Source of the DNA: Gymnopus androsaceus JB14
Lineage: Eukaryota; Basidiomycota; Agaricomycetes; Agaricales; Omphalotaceae
Reading direction: 5' to 3'
Assembly: GCA_009733575.1 (NCBI GenBank)
Contig: ML769581.1
Span: 51,319-115,318 of the forward strand
Length of the DNA stretch: 64,000 bases
Under the pieces are notes generated by a model, which searched no databases, was not told the DNA's origin, and was given only the letters and a program-made list of their open reading frames with translations. Every line of letters starts with the position of its first letter. Position 1 is the first letter of the stretch. The position numbers were made by a program, and so were the translations under genes. Positions 11,737 to 24,444 of the stretch are shown one piece after another.

Positions 11737-14700
11737 TCATATCTCTCGACATTCTCTCTCAAGCCACTTCAGTGCCCTCTCGTCGTTCTTCAGCAAAGGA
11801 GAAATCTTAACCCATACTCGCTTATTATAATCGTTTAACCATCGCTTTTCTGAAGGATAGAGAAAAGTCAGGATCAGTAAAAGAGTTTAGAGATATGCAA
11901 AGTCGAAGTTACACCTTACCTTCACTCGATATCAGTTTCTGGTCCACCAATTTGGTTTGTATGGGACACCTATACATCATTCCGAATCCGATTAGAACCA
12001 TAAAAGAGTAACAAAGAGACAATGACAAGAACGGAGGAACATGTAAAACATAAATAATAGAAAAAACGTACATTGTAACGCACTCAAAGCCCAAAAATCC
12101 CTTGTCACCAAAGTTCCAAGGCGTTTCTACCTCCTTGACGATTAATACGCTCTCGATGCGTATACCATATTTGCCATCGGCGTAATATCCAGGTTCGTTG
12201 GTGACGATCATTCCGGCTTTGAAGGGGCTTGTGTTGGTAGCTATAAGGGTGAGATAGGGAAAGCGAGAGAGGTGTACATATGTGAGAGATGGTTGAGGTA
12301 AAAATTGTGGAGGTGAGGATTAGCGTAAAAATAGAGTGGTAGGGAGCGGATGAGATCGAAGTTAGTAGGGTAGAAGTAGAAGATAGCGAGAGGGCAGAGA
12401 AGGTAAGAACAATCAACGGAAGTGAAGGAGGGATAGAAAGAGTAAAAGAGCGAAATACTCACATATCCGTGTACCAATCCCATGTGGTCCTTCATGTACG
12501 TTAAGATAGGATCCCACACCGTGCCTGTTCCGTGTCTTTTTTCTGGATAAGCGACCAACGATTACAGGACGACAGCTTAAAATAAACGAACCGGAAATCT
12601 TCGAATAAATGAAATTATTGTCCATTGATAAAGGCAGACGGGGAGAAAAACACCTACCAAGCCCATCCTGCCATAGCGCTTTTCTCGCCCAAGAGTCACT
12701 ATCATTGTTCATCACAGTGCACAATGCACAATTCGAGAGGTAGGTCAAAGTTTAAAGTTCATCAGGACTTCGTTAAGCAACGTAGATCGATAACGTCAGA
12801 GCTTCCTCACATTATATATCCTGAAAACAGCAAAGAAAAGTCAGTAATCCTGCAAGCACAGAATGAGGAGACAAAGACATTAGGGAACAGGAGGAACGGC
12901 GAAACAACACAACAAAAATTCAAACAGAATGGATTGTTTATTCACCAGTCGTGCCATTAGGAAAAACCGCACAGTCGATGGCGATATGTCCCTGAAGTAC
13001 CCGCGTCGCGCTCCGTTTTTCTTCGTCTGTAGGGGTGCCGAAATGCTATTCGAGGTCAAGTGGGATGGTTAGAGGGCGACGATGCAGGAAAACAGGTTTA
13101 AATGACTTACCCATGTTCGCGTTACATCCGTAGTACCATCGAGGAACTGTGCTAAGGAGAAACGAAAGAAAATCGATATCAGTTCTGTCATGAGCAAGGA
13201 TTAAGAGGATTATATACCTCCGGAGTCACACAAGTAGATCTACACGAACAAATGAGCCAGGGAACGGCTGAAAGAAAGAATGTACAAACTTGATCCCGCT
13301 TGATGACTGCACACTCCTTTGGGTTAGGGGAATAGTGGATGATAGCTGAAGAAGAACAGCGTTATCAGGCAGTAAAAAAGAGAAAGCATAAGGAAGAAAC
13401 CGCACCACCATTCGATCCCGTTGAAGAGATAGTGTCGAAACTTAGTCCCTTGAATAGCGGGAGTTCACTACAGCGATGAATCAGATACGAGAATTTTAGT
13501 CTTGATGATGTAACGTACCTCCTGAACTGCTCCAACTGCTCAGCACCCTCCCACTCGGTCAAGTCCGGCTGATCGTTCTGAAGCCTCTCCTCCAACCAAG
13601 CAAAGTACCTTGCCAACGCTATCCCATCGCGGGTGTGCGACTGCCGGAATCCCTCGAGCTCTACATGATTTTTAATCGCTTTGAGGACGGTTACGGGGGA
13701 TGGAATAATCGTGGATATCTCCTCGCCAACAGCTTGTGCAATAGCCAAGCTGGCTTTATCCGGGATGAGGACGAGCTTCTCCGGTTCCCATTCACTAGAT
13801 TCCGAATGTAATTGACTCCCAAGATCCTTTAAGTATGCCCAAACATCCTCATATGAGCGTATTTCTACCTGAGAACCCAGTGCAGTTTGTAAATCAGCCC
13901 CAGGTTCAACGCTGTCGCGTTGGAGGAATAACACCGCGGTAGGATGTTTCTCGCCAAAATGAACCACCGCGTAAGAAAAGAAGACCGGATTATAAGCGAT
14001 GTCGGAACCACGAAGGTTGAATAGCCAAGCGATGTCATCGAGAGCGGTAAGAATTAGTGCTCGCGGCTTTGGACTATTGGTGGAAACAGAGGAAGCTAGG
14101 CGAGCGAGTTTACTGGCGACTGATTCACCCGAGTATTTCTCTTCCAAGGGAAACACAGTATTTTTTGGACGATTTGGGCGGTCAGATGCCCAGACCAAGT
14201 CGACGAGGTTGGAAGAGATGGGGACAAGGGTTTGGGGTTCGCTTTTTGTCGGAGCTGAGAGATTTGGAGTCGTTGAATGCGATCAGCGTAGGGTCGATGC
14301 CAATACGGGAGTTTGGCGAGGGAAGATGGTCTGTCAAGTATTCTTGCCATGTTGGAACACCTGCGAATAGTTGCAGCGAATTATTCAAGTGCACTCAACT
14401 GAACATACCAGGCAAACCCTGCTTCATCAGCTCCCAGTTCTTATCCATCTGCTGCTCAGCTTGGAGAAAATATCGTCCATCGGTAAACATAAGAGCCTTT
14501 TCCATTGTGACTATCGCACATCCTGCAAAACACTGAGAAATCAATCGATGAAATATCCGCGTCGAGACATACCAGCAGATCCATTAAATCCAGAAATCCA
14601 AGCTCGTCGCTCGTCGCATGTCGCAATGTACTCGCTGCCATCTTACAGTCCAAAGATATTTCCAATCAATGCCGTTTAAATTGCGAATAACCAACTCACG

Positions 14701-14898
14701 CTGGTCTTCGCTGGGAACAACATAAACATCCACATTGTTTTCCTTCTTCTTCATCAGCTCTCTCAATTTAGCGAGTCTTTCTCCAGTGTGAATGGTCATC
14801 GTTTCTGGCGCAGTAGAGAAACTGCGAGAGCAGTTGACTGTGATGGTTCTTCGCAATCCGATTCCGAGTGGGAATCGGCGGAAAAGGAAAGAGGTCAT
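11737..14898 (-). CDS. Xaa-Pro aminopeptidase P (M24B) with a frameshift in the HGTGHG motif
   Basis: Metal-dependent peptidase that removes an N-terminal residue next to proline. The start at 14898 gives [20 protein letters not shown] followed by [10 protein letters not shown], an Arg/Ser-rich mitochondrial presequence; a second ATG near 14799 ([15 protein letters not shown]) would give a cytosolic form. Then follow [53 protein letters not shown], the metal-binding [14 protein letters not shown] near 13130, FPNGTTG near 12960, [18 protein letters not shown] near 12180 with the metal Glu, and the C-terminal ALKWLERE, stop at 11737. Near 12524 the motif reads RHGTG in one frame and [13 protein letters not shown] in the next, so one base is missing in the exon. 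Either the gene is inactive or the base is a sequencing error. About 13 exons. Confidence 0.88.
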
Positions 14899-15736
14899 GG
14901 GATTGCTGCACGGCCGGAACGGGTGACATGGACCGTGCTCGCACGTGCAAGCCAAAGCGTTATTTATGACGGCCAATTTAAGGTGAAAAGTGCTAAAAGC
15001 GTCTTGCCCTTCTCTCACTGAATGATTAGTACTCGATTACCAAGTGTACAGAGAAGCAGCGTTTTTTTTTCCTGAAGACACAAAACTGGTCTCCCAGAGT
15101 AACGACGATAAAAGCTAAAGTAGTTTATGTATCACCATAATCCATTTATTTAGATATTTTCAAGACCTCAAACCCCATTTCAGCTATTCTAGAGCAGTTT
15201 CTGCCGCTCAATGTGCTCAATGATCTTGTAGATGACGCTGAAGATTCACGAATACACTGAGAAGCGGATTTAAATAAACAGATAATCCATGCTCTCTCAA
15301 CACGCGGCGGCTCATTCACCCTTCCTCCTACGTGTCCATAAATATGCATGCAGCCTAAATAGCGTTAGCTTTCAAATACCAGCCGGTGAAACACTCGCGG
15401 TGAGTCGGCTATAGACTTCAGAGCTGCTGTGCAAAACGCTTCCGACAACGCGCAAACTCCACTTCCTTGACCTGATCGTCGATCATATTTAGATCGGCGC
15501 CCAATATATTGAATAAGCTTCCTTCTTCCTTCCTTCCTTACCGCCGGTACTAAGATTTACCCCCAAAGCAATGTCCGCATAATTTGAAATTCCCACCTCT
15601 TACTCTTGATCTTTCTCTCTCTCTGTTTAATTTTCTCTTCTCTAAAAAGGTATTCTTTCATTCGCATTGGGTACAAATGTGGGCTAATTCTACGGGCTCC
15701 TAGAGCTGGTCTCGAATTCATATCGCAACCACTAAG
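14899..15736. other. intergenic, divergent promoter region
   Basis: About 840 bases between the divergent aminopeptidase P and secreted-protein genes. It probably holds both promoters. A CT-rich stretch at 15520-15660, with TTCCTTCC repeats, lies just before the plus-strand gene. Confidence 0.5.
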
Positions 15737-16384
15737 ATGGTATCTATTCACAGAGGTTTATACCTCATTTTTGCCCTCGCCTGCGCTATTGATGTCACTA
15801 TTGCGCTCGTGGTCCGAAAGCACTACAATGATCTCGACAGCAAGGACCTCTCTTCGTACTCCAGGTCTGACGAGCCTCCCAACTTTTCTGACCACGGCAA
15901 TCCTACCTTGTCCCGGAGCTACGACTACGCCCTTGCCATTCGCGCGACAAGACCTAGTATAACACAACCGCAGTACCCATCCAGACCTAATCCCGAGTCT
16001 CTCAAAAAGTACTACGAGGAAATGATTCAGTGGGTAAACGGACAGTGCGCCAGGGCCGAGGCCTCATATAAATCCGCTAGGTTTGCGCTGTATGGGTTGA
16101 AAAAGACCAATCCTGCGCTAAAAGGTATGTCACCAGCCGAGGCGAAAGCTGCGATGGCTGCACATAGACCTATGAAATCGAATGACCAGAAATACGCCTC
16201 TACGAAGGCTGAGATGCAAAGGGCATTAGATATGATGGAACATTGGAAGGCGGAGAAGGAGGACTACGCGAGGCTCATGCACAGTACTGACGCCACTGTC
16301 ACTTCTGCTTCCACTACTGCTGCTACTACTCTTTTATCACTACCGACACACACACCCACTGCTAATGCTCCTACCTCCGATTAA
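15737..16384 (+). CDS. hypothetical secreted protein, 215 residues
   Basis: Single-exon frame starting MVSIHRGLYLIFALACAIDV, with a typical signal peptide (basic, then hydrophobic). The mature part begins with an Asp/Ser/Pro-rich linker, followed by a charged, probably helical domain from about residue 88 to 180 (SLKKYYEEMIQWVNGQCARA through MQRALDMMEHWKAEKEDYA). The end is a Thr/Ser/Ala-rich tail with THTPTANAP, likely O-glycosylated. Only one cysteine is seen in the mature protein. Similar architecture occurs in many small secreted proteins of agaricomycetes, but I recognise no family. Codon use and a preceding CT-rich promoter support a real gene. Confidence 0.7.
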   Translation: MVSIHRGLYLIFALACAIDVTIALVVRKHYNDLDSKDLSSYSRSDEPPNFSDHGNPTLSRSYDYALAIRATRPSITQPQYPSRPNPESLKKYYEEMIQWVNGQCARAEASYKSARFALYGLKKTNPALKGMSPAEAKAAMAAHRPMKSNDQKYASTKAEMQRALDMMEHWKAEKEDYARLMHSTDATVTSASTTAATTLLSLPTHTPTANAPTSD

Positions 16385-19057
16385 TGATGACCAACGTCTA
16401 TACTCGTTGCTCAAATTACTTTTTAATTGTATTCTACATTTACATAGAATAAAGTGTGCCTATAGATATGAAAATCGAAATGTTGAACGTGGAACGTATT
16501 GCAAACACCAAAACTCGAGAACACACCACGACCCACACCGAACCTAATTCCAACTTGGGCGACGAAACATTCAACAAATCACCATCGACCCAAAGCCAAC
16601 GCGGAACCTAGTCCCTTGTCCTAGCTTCCGACAAGAATACGACCTATATACTCCTCAGACTCTAGGGATGTGTCTGCTTCCAGAAGTAAACAACTCGACC
16701 ACCAGTGAAGTTCTGTTTGCCAGAACTTCAACTAGGAGAAATACTTATGAGCTAGAATAAGTATGCCTATTAGATCCAAAAGACTCACCCAAGTTATCCA
16801 AGACTCGAGTGAGATATATAAGTGGATGGCGGACAGAGCAGTCGTGACCCTGAGGCATTATGGATAGAACGAGGTATTTTGTCCCACCTCCAATGAACCC
16901 TTGATTCAAGGGCAAAGATTGACGAGTGAAGTTGATTCAGAGCCAAACCCTCGGAAAAAGAACCTTAAATCTGTGGCACTGAGTACTCGGAGTTCCGTCA
17001 TCCAAAGTTGGAAAAGACGGAACCTTCTCGCCTGAAGGATAGGCTGACCTGGTCAAACTATCAGCAGACTCATAGAGATTCGTGCTTTGAGGAAGAATCA
17101 ATCCCCGTAGACAAAGTAAGGGAGCGTTCTGCATAGAAAGTCCAGCACTAATTGAATCCGCTGGTTCCGGCATGAACCGAGGATAGCCGAGGATTTCATC
17201 GACCGAAATATAGTTCGGCCAACGACTTGCTGGGACTCGCTGGGACCAGAGCAGCATCATCACGATCAAAAGGACAGACCCAACTGAACACGAATCCGAC
17301 ACAACCTTCACGGGGAGCAGCCCCAAAACTAAACCATCTTCGAAGGTAGACTGTAGAAGAGACCTTTCGCTCCTTCAAAAGAACGTTTTGTGGTTTCGGG
17401 ACTGGCGAAAATTGTGGGGATTTTGTTTCTCTTTGCGGTAGATAAGGGATCAGGAGTTTAGTGCTCCAGGTGAGAACCGCGAGGAGGCTTTCTTTCTCAG
17501 ATATACCGTGAATCTGCTCTAGGTCTTGAGGTGCTAGAGTGATAGATCTAGAGCGGAAGAGATGGTAATGAGCAATCCACTGAGATCTGCCGACAAGCGT
17601 CCGATCTTCTCTGATCGAGTTCGACCACGAAATAGTCAATGAGCTCCTGAGGAAGGTCAGACCTGATAGTGGGGTATTTGAGAGCGCTAATTTCAACAAA
17701 TCAAAGAAACGCGTCAGCAAGCGCCTGCCTCACAAGTCTCACCGCGTGTACCGGTTCTGCCAATCTTACTGCGTCGTTGGGAGTTTTCGCTTCTCAAATG
17801 ATACACACCGAGATTCCCGGAATCCACTCACAATAATCGTTTCTTTTCATGTTGGGACTGGGTGTTGGTCGACTACTATTTTCAGGTCTATATTGGCAGA
17901 AGGTGCGTTACAATACGCATAGCTGATCATCATATAATATCATAAATTCTAGACAGCACGCGACGCAAAACGATTGCAAGACAACATTACGAAACGAATA
18001 CATTCGTGTACAACTGCCAGCATCCTCATTTCAGGACGACAACCGAGATGCCAGCGTCCGCATTGTCTTGACCTAGCGAGTCCATGTTCTCCGTTTCCCA
18101 GTCTACTGCTTGCCTTTGAACCACGACTCGACCGCATGTCCGCGTACACTTTCTGTGAACAGATTTAACCTCCTTTGCGGTGAATACAACTGCGGATTTT
18201 GAGTTTGATTGGAATTGGAGATGTACACCTCACGATCTAGTTCCACCGCGCCTCAGGATCTGGGTCCTTCTTTGTCTATCATCCGCCGTTTCCTTCGCGA
18301 AACATATCTACTATAAGGATTCGGTCCTTGGCTCCGGTGATGATGTCCAACGTTATTGACCTAGCCCCATCGGACAATGTACAATTCTAGTGGAACACTT
18401 GTTAAACCGTGGCTTCACCGTGCACGCCACCCATGACCTTCGCATGATCGGACCCAAATCGGACCCAATCTCCGGTTCATGTATCTGCTAGTAGATAATC
18501 GTAAGTAGGACTTTTCGCTTCTGCGAGTTACTAGCTTTGAAATTGTGAATTAGTTTACCTGACGTCCCAACCCAGAATAATGGATTACACATCATGGAGA
18601 TATTCAATGGTTTGGTCACGATACAGACTCGAATTTAGACTGGTTCGTTCTGTACATTCCGACTTCCTCGTACGGATAGAGTCTATTGCTGATTCTACTT
18701 TGCCTCCTTAGGTGCCCGAATGCTCGGTAATACACATTTACATACTGCTCCATTCCTCGTGGTCGGAGCGTGTATTCGCGCTATAAAACCAAACATAGAT
18801 CTTCGAGTCCTGTATATTTCTGCCCCGTCGCATCCAGACAGATCTCTACCATGGCTACTGCTACTAGTGGCTCATATCGTCCTGCTGCGACAAAGCAAGC
18901 GTACGAATCAAGCAGAGTCGTCCTTTGTCCCCCCTTCAATAGACAAAGGAAAATTCGCATTTGCGAACATACTGGGAGAGATATGCCTAGTTCAAGGCAA
19001 GTTTTGTAGCCGTTCTGATTTGACCCGCCACTCAACTCTTTGCCTATAGTGTCATCT
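16385..19057. other. long stretch without a recognised gene
   Basis: About 2.7 kb. Minus-strand frames at 16937-17326 and 17196-17720 overlap in different frames and have no family motifs. A plus-strand frame at 18851-18990 (MATATSGSYRPAATKQAY) is open and precedes a possible GC-AG donor, but does not splice in phase to the next frame. Nothing here is supported as a gene. Confidence 0.5.
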
Positions 19058-19318
19058 ATGACGCCTGTATCAGCACTAACGGCTGTTGATGTGAAGATTT
19101 TCCGTCATGAATTTATCACCATCTTCCGCCTTTCAACGACGAAGACATTGCATCCATCAGATATCCAGATCATCGAGGACATCGATGATCAGCTCAAATA
19201 TTATGAGGAGGAGAAGGAAACGGTGTTTCTGGCGAAGGACCTTATGGAGCGTCTGAGGAAGCTCACTCTTCCTGTAATACCGCCCCGTCGAGCGGCACGT
19301 CCATCTCGTTGGAGATAG
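19058..19318 (+). CDS. possible small hypothetical protein or last exon
   Basis: Open frame of 86 codons from an ATG (MTPVSALTAVDVKIF). It has a charged helical stretch (EDIDDQLKYYEEEKETVFLA) and a basic, Pro-rich end (PVIPPRRAARPSRWR). The composition looks coding, but no family is recognised and it could be the last exon of a larger gene beginning near 18851. Confidence 0.25.
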   Translation: MTPVSALTAVDVKIFRHEFITIFRLSTTKTLHPSDIQIIEDIDDQLKYYEEEKETVFLAKDLMERLRKLTLPVIPPRRAARPSRWR

Positions 19319-19745
19319 GAGGATACAGTGTATACAGTATAGATTGAGCTTCTAGTGCCGCATTTGTATTTTTATCATGCTCTAGTTCCGTGTACTTCTA
19401 TGACTTATTCCCACATTCTCCCATATATAGGACTCGTGTGATCAGAACAAGGTATAGAATGCGCAAATCCTCGGCCGCATCTCTCCCTGCATGGGTCTCT
19501 TGATACATCTATAAGTCTTTCGATTGCCGTCAAGACTCCCGTATAGCTGCCTGTATTGAACCGGTGAATGAGTACGATGACTTTCCTAGCTGCTCACAAG
19601 ATCATGTCCGCCACAGGTCGACCATAGATTGAGAAGCAGAGTTAAGACTTCTAGTATGCTATTCCAGGAACAGTTAATTGCTTCAGTGCACTATCTGCTT
19701 TTGTTTCTTGCCTTCCGCCTCGCAATCCTGGGATAAAACTTGCAA

Positions 19746-21828
19746 ATGCTAGACACTGAAAGTCTTCATTCAAAAAGCCCTTCTATTGCCCGAAATGTAT
19801 CTGGGTCGTCATCTGAGCCCGAGTCATACTCGATTGGCTTGCGAGGAGCAATAAAGAAGTTATTCGATAAAGGGGTGGAGACCCATGGGTATGACTCCAA
19901 ATCTTGCGCAGTCCGTGCTAACTAACTAACTCACCCACCTGCAGAATATCCCCTACAGCAGAGGAAGATCGCAAAGATCGACGCACTTATCAGATCTTCA
20001 CAATTTGGTTTTCAAGTTCTTTCAATCTTGCTAGGTTAGGGAACCTCACCCATCTGAAGCGAATGATAATCTAACTACATACCGACCTCGAGGATAGCTT
20101 GAGCGGCGGAACATTGGGTCCTCTTCTCTTTCAACTTGATTTAACCGTTTCTCTCATCGTTATATTAATTGTCGATGCAATGTATGTGACACATCATTTG
20201 CTCGAGTCCTCTTACTAGTTTCATTAACGCACTTTCGTAGATGTGCTTTGCTACCTGCTTACTTGTTCGTAAAAGGCCGAACTATTCATCTTTCTGTTTA
20301 CAAGCCTTTCTTCTAATAGGTGTATGTTCGGGCCAAAATTAGGCATGAGAACAATGGTTCTCACTCGCTTTTTCGTTTGGGTATTTCAACTCGAATCGAT
20401 GCCGCAAAGATGGGAAGTAATAACTTATGCAGATACTACGGTGGTAAACTTCCTGCCATCCTCAATATCTTCACAATGCTTGGCTGGTTAATTTTGGGGG
20501 CCATCATTGGTGCCCAATTTCTCGTTGGCGCTTTTCCGACTATCAGTGTTGCTGTAGGAATAGTGATCATTGCACTTATCGCCCTAGTAGTAAGTCCTTC
20601 ACGCCATACTTGGGGCGTAGATACTGATAAGAGTCAATGATACTGCTTTGTGCGATAGATTTCTTTCTGCGGATACAAAGTCCTGCACCAGTTCGCGACT
20701 TATGCCTGGATACCCAATGCTTTGCTTTTCATTACTTTATTGGGTGCTGGAGGAAAAACCTTGACTAAAGCACCTTCAACCTTATCACCAGTGACTGCAT
20801 CTCAGATCATCTCGTTCTCGACCACGGTTGCTACTTTTAATCTCACTTGGACCACAAATGCGCTTGACTATAGTGTTCATCATCAGCCCGGCTCCAGTGG
20901 ATTTAGAGTGTTCAGTTATACCTTTCTGGGTATCTTCCTCGCTAGCGTAATATTATACGTGCTTCAAGTGATCGGACTCACTAAAACTCACTTATGTAGT
21001 TCGCCTGGAACGCTCTAGGAGCAGTTCTTGGAGCGGTCGCCCCAGCTGTACCGTCATGGCAAGACAGCCTTGGCACTGATGGAAACAACTTCGGAGGTTT
21101 GATAGCGACTATCCTCGCTCCCGTAGGTGGGTTCGGTAAATTCTTGATGGTGGTTTGCTTCGTATCTCTCGCTTCCACTGGTGCTATCCTACTCTACTCT
21201 TTCGGCGAGTATTACTACCCATTTTCTTTTACTGACAATGTGCTGATTCTGTACTTAGGTCTGAGTTTCATGTGTGTATCAACCAAATTTGCCAAGGTTC
21301 CCCGTTATCTTTACTCAGTTGTGGGCACAGCAATGTAGGCAACTTCCAGCTTCCAGGATATTTATAGCTAATAGCTATGTACTATCGGGACAGTGTAATT
21401 CCACTAGGAATCGTTCTGTCTTCCACCTTGTTTGCCACATTGCAAGACATTCTCAGTAAGATCTTCTTCTCTTTTTCCTGAAAGGTAATAACTAGTATCG
21501 ACTAGGCTTGATTGGATATTGGACCGCATCCTTCACTGCTATTGTACTGTGTGAGCACTTTGTATTTCGAAAAGATCAGTACTCGCAGTACAAGAGCGAA
21601 TATTGGGATAATCCTTCGATCCTTCCTCTTGGAGCCGCAGCAGTCTTTTCATTTTTACTCTCTTTCGCTATCATCATCCCTTGCATGGGTCAAACACTTT
21701 ATACCGGGCCCATCGCTCGTGCAGGGACAGGTGATATCGGTCTTTTGGTAGGATTCGCGTCTGCGTGGATTGTCTACATGTTTCTTCGGAGTGTCGAACG
21801 TCGCTACACTCCCCAACGTCATGGCTGA
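19746..21828 (+). CDS. NCS1 purine-cytosine permease (FCY2-like)
   Basis: Proton-coupled uptake of cytosine and purines across the plasma membrane (family function; substrate not proven). The start MLDTESLHSKSPSIARNVSG at 19746 is a cytosolic Ser-rich leader. Then come GVETHGISP, a split IWFSSSFNLA, LSGGTLGPLLFQLDLTVSL, MFGPKLG near 20325, and a run of membrane helices: LNIFTMLGWLILGAIIGAQF, TISVAVGIVIIALIALV, then NALLFITLLGAGGK, NLTWTTNALDYSVHH, AWNALGAVLG, LAPVGGFGKFLMVVCF, MCVSTKFAKVPRYLYSVVG and LIGYWTASFTAIVLCEHFVF, ending VERRYTPQRHG. About 12 helices and 9-10 introns. No break seen. A decayed tandem copy follows on the same strand. Confidence 0.9.
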
Positions 21829-22261
21829 GGCCGATTTTTCTCTTTGAAGTTGAGGATTTCACTATACGTACAGTTCCATGTTTCGTATTCCCTCGGTGCA
21901 CGACGTTATCCTTCTGTAAACCTGCCCTAAACACGATACTTGAATTAAGTTTAAAGTTATAACATTCTTTCCCGTTGTCCGGTTTATCAGGGTTTATCAG
22001 GGTTTGTACGAGTCAGTGAATTGTTGCTACAACACAACTCGGATTTAACAGCCTAACAGCGGATAAGAGCTACTAGAACATTCGATTCAAGTTTATAGCA
22101 AGTTCGACCGAGATTGTGGCGAGAGCGCGTAACCCCCAAAGAGGTTGAACTCATAGTATGCGTTCATTTCCTGGAGCTATAAGCTTGGCTGGTAGTATTT
22201 GCCTTCCAGCTCTCCTCTCATTAAAAGTCCTGACTCCAGACCAAGAGCCTGAACAAAACTT

Positions 22262-24349
22262 ATGCCTGTCGAAAAAACTGAAGCCCAGAAAATCTCTCCA
22301 GATGGATCTACCTTTCATCGATCTGTAGCACAAGTTCGACGCAGAATATATCGGCTATTTGACCAGGGGGTTGAGACTCATGGGTATGTAGCTTCACCAC
22401 TCCCTTCCAGACTTCCTCCGTGATAGCAAAACGATGCATTTCCAGGATATCTCCTACGGCAGAGGGAGCTCGAACTGATCAGCGTATGCATCAAATGTTC
22501 ACATTGTGGTTCTCAAGTTGTTTCAACCTTTCTGGGTGAGATGGACTCCGCAGTCAAGAAGGATTAACTGACTGTTAAAGCAACAAAAGCTTGAGCGGCG
22601 GGGCTTTGGGCCCTCTTCTCTTCAAGCTCGATCTCTCTGTCTCCTTCGTCATTATACTGGTTGTCAATGTAATGTACATATATTTTTTACCTGTAACATT
22701 GAACCTTCGACCTCACTAATATGTTATTACTGGCATAGATGCTCCATGCTTCCCGCCTACCTGTTCGTCCTCTAGAATCAACGTCATAATTATCCTGCTC
22801 TCATTCAACAAACTCTTTGACCCATTTTAGATGTATGCTTGGTCCCAAGCTAGGAACGAGAACTATGGTTCTTAGTCGTTTCTCATTTGGGTAAGCTCTT
22901 ACGATTTCAATTTCGCTTGAGAATACATAGTAACCGTTGATCTAGTTACTACGGGGCTAAGCTTCCTGCGATTCTCAACGTTTTTTCAATGATCGGTTGG
23001 GTGATTCTGATGTCCATTGTCGGCGGCCAATTTCTCACTGGATCGTTCCCCGTATATCAACAATGCTATTGGTATCGTTATCATTACAGTGACATCCCTC
23101 TTTGTGCGTTTTCGAGCTCATTGATCCCGGCCCGTCGTTACTCAATGTAGTAACCCATCCATTGTATAGGTTTCCTTTTGTGGCTACAGAATTCTTCATC
23201 GCTTCAACTCCTACATATGGATACCAAATGCGGTCCTTTTCCTCACTTTGTTGGGCGCTGGAGGGAAGAACCTGACGAAAGTAGTTCCAGCATCGTCTGG
23301 AATGACAGCGTCTCAGATCATCTCGTTCTCATCCACAATCGCGGCTTTAACGCTTACCTGGACTGCTAATGGCTTGGATTTTAGTGTTCATCATCAGTCC
23401 AAAGCTAGCGGATGGAGAATCTTCATTTACACCTTCCTTGGTCTCTTCGTTTCGAACGTAAGATTGATGAATTGCACTATCACTAGAGCATTCTCCTCAA
23501 ACTTCTGTATGTTCTCCTTTAGTTTTCCTGGAATGTACTAGGCGCCGTTCATTCGGGTCGGTTTCTCCTGCAGTCCCATCGTGGAAACGCCAGCCTTGGA
23601 GCCTAATGGAAGTGATTTTGGAGCTCTGGTGGCTACTATTCTGGCTCCAGTCGGCGGTTTCGGGAAATTTTGATAATAATCTCCACTCTATCTCTCTCTG
23701 GAGCGAACGCTATCAATCTCTACTCATTTGGTATGTACTTTGAGCTGCTCTATACATCTTTCATCATACTCATCACCTATATAGGTCTAAGTCTGATGTG
23801 CGTTTCCACAACGTTCGCCAAGGTTCCTCGATATCTCTATTCAGTTATTGGTACTGCGATGTACGTTCTCATCTTTATGATATCGGTCATAACACTCACT
23901 ACTCGTTAAAAGTGCCATTCCGATAGCCATCATTGGATCCTCAAAATTCTTTGCAACGTTCGAAGACATCATTAGTAGGACTACTTCATAGTCATTTCCT
24001 TTCGAAATTCACATTGGTTCTGTTAGGTTTGATTGGATACTGGACCACATCTTACACTGCTATCCTTTTCTGCGAACACTTTCACTTCCGGAGAAATCAG
24101 TGTTCGAATTATCGGACCAATTATTGGAATACACCGTCGTTTGCTTCCTTTGGGAGTCGCAGCAGTCTCTGCCTTTCTACTATCCTTTGCGATTATCGTT
24201 CCTTGCATGGACCAGGCAGTGTATTCAGGACCAATCGCTAAAGCTGGCTTGGGGGATATTGGACTCCGTTTGGGTTTGTCACGTCGTGGATTCTATACGC
24301 CATTTTTCGAAGTATAGAACGCATATACACACCAGAACGCCTCGGTTGA
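22262..24349 (+). pseudogene. decayed tandem copy of the NCS1 permease
   Basis: Same order of exons and motifs as the permease upstream: GVETHG then ISPTAEGARTDQRM, FTLWFSSCFNLS, GPLLFKLDLSVSF, YYGAKLPAILNVFSMIGWV, NAVLFLTLLGAGGKNLTK, LTWTANGLDFSVHH, MCVSTTFAKVPRYLYSVIG, LIGYWTTSYTAILFCEHFHF. It is broken in several places. One extra base lies near 23050 after GSFP. The segment after WNVLGAV (23,530-23,610) needs two frame changes. A missing T near 23,672 turns GKFL into GKF plus stop. The last exon is shifted near 24,270, so the VERRYTPQ-like end is out of frame. The multiple independent lesions suggest a true pseudogene, not one sequencing error. Confidence 0.85.
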
Positions 24350-24444
24350 CTTGTATACAGTTCATTTCATTTTTTCTGTAAAGTTCAGATCAAATCGAAT
24401 ATGGCAAGTTGAAGGACATATTGTGGAGTGGTCTTCGGTTGGGA

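Noticed and set aside
13999..14536. Plus-strand frames of 120-160 codons
   Set aside because: Antisense to aminopeptidase P exons with recognisable motifs.
17196..17720. 174-codon minus-strand frame
   Set aside because: No motif and overlapping frames; no splice pattern or start context to support a gene.
18720..19049. Cys/His-containing end (KFCSRSDLTRHSTLC) resembling half of a C2H2 zinc finger
   Set aside because: Lacks the paired N-terminal Cys-x2-Cys in the right spacing and sits in a frame with a non-ATG start; likely chance.
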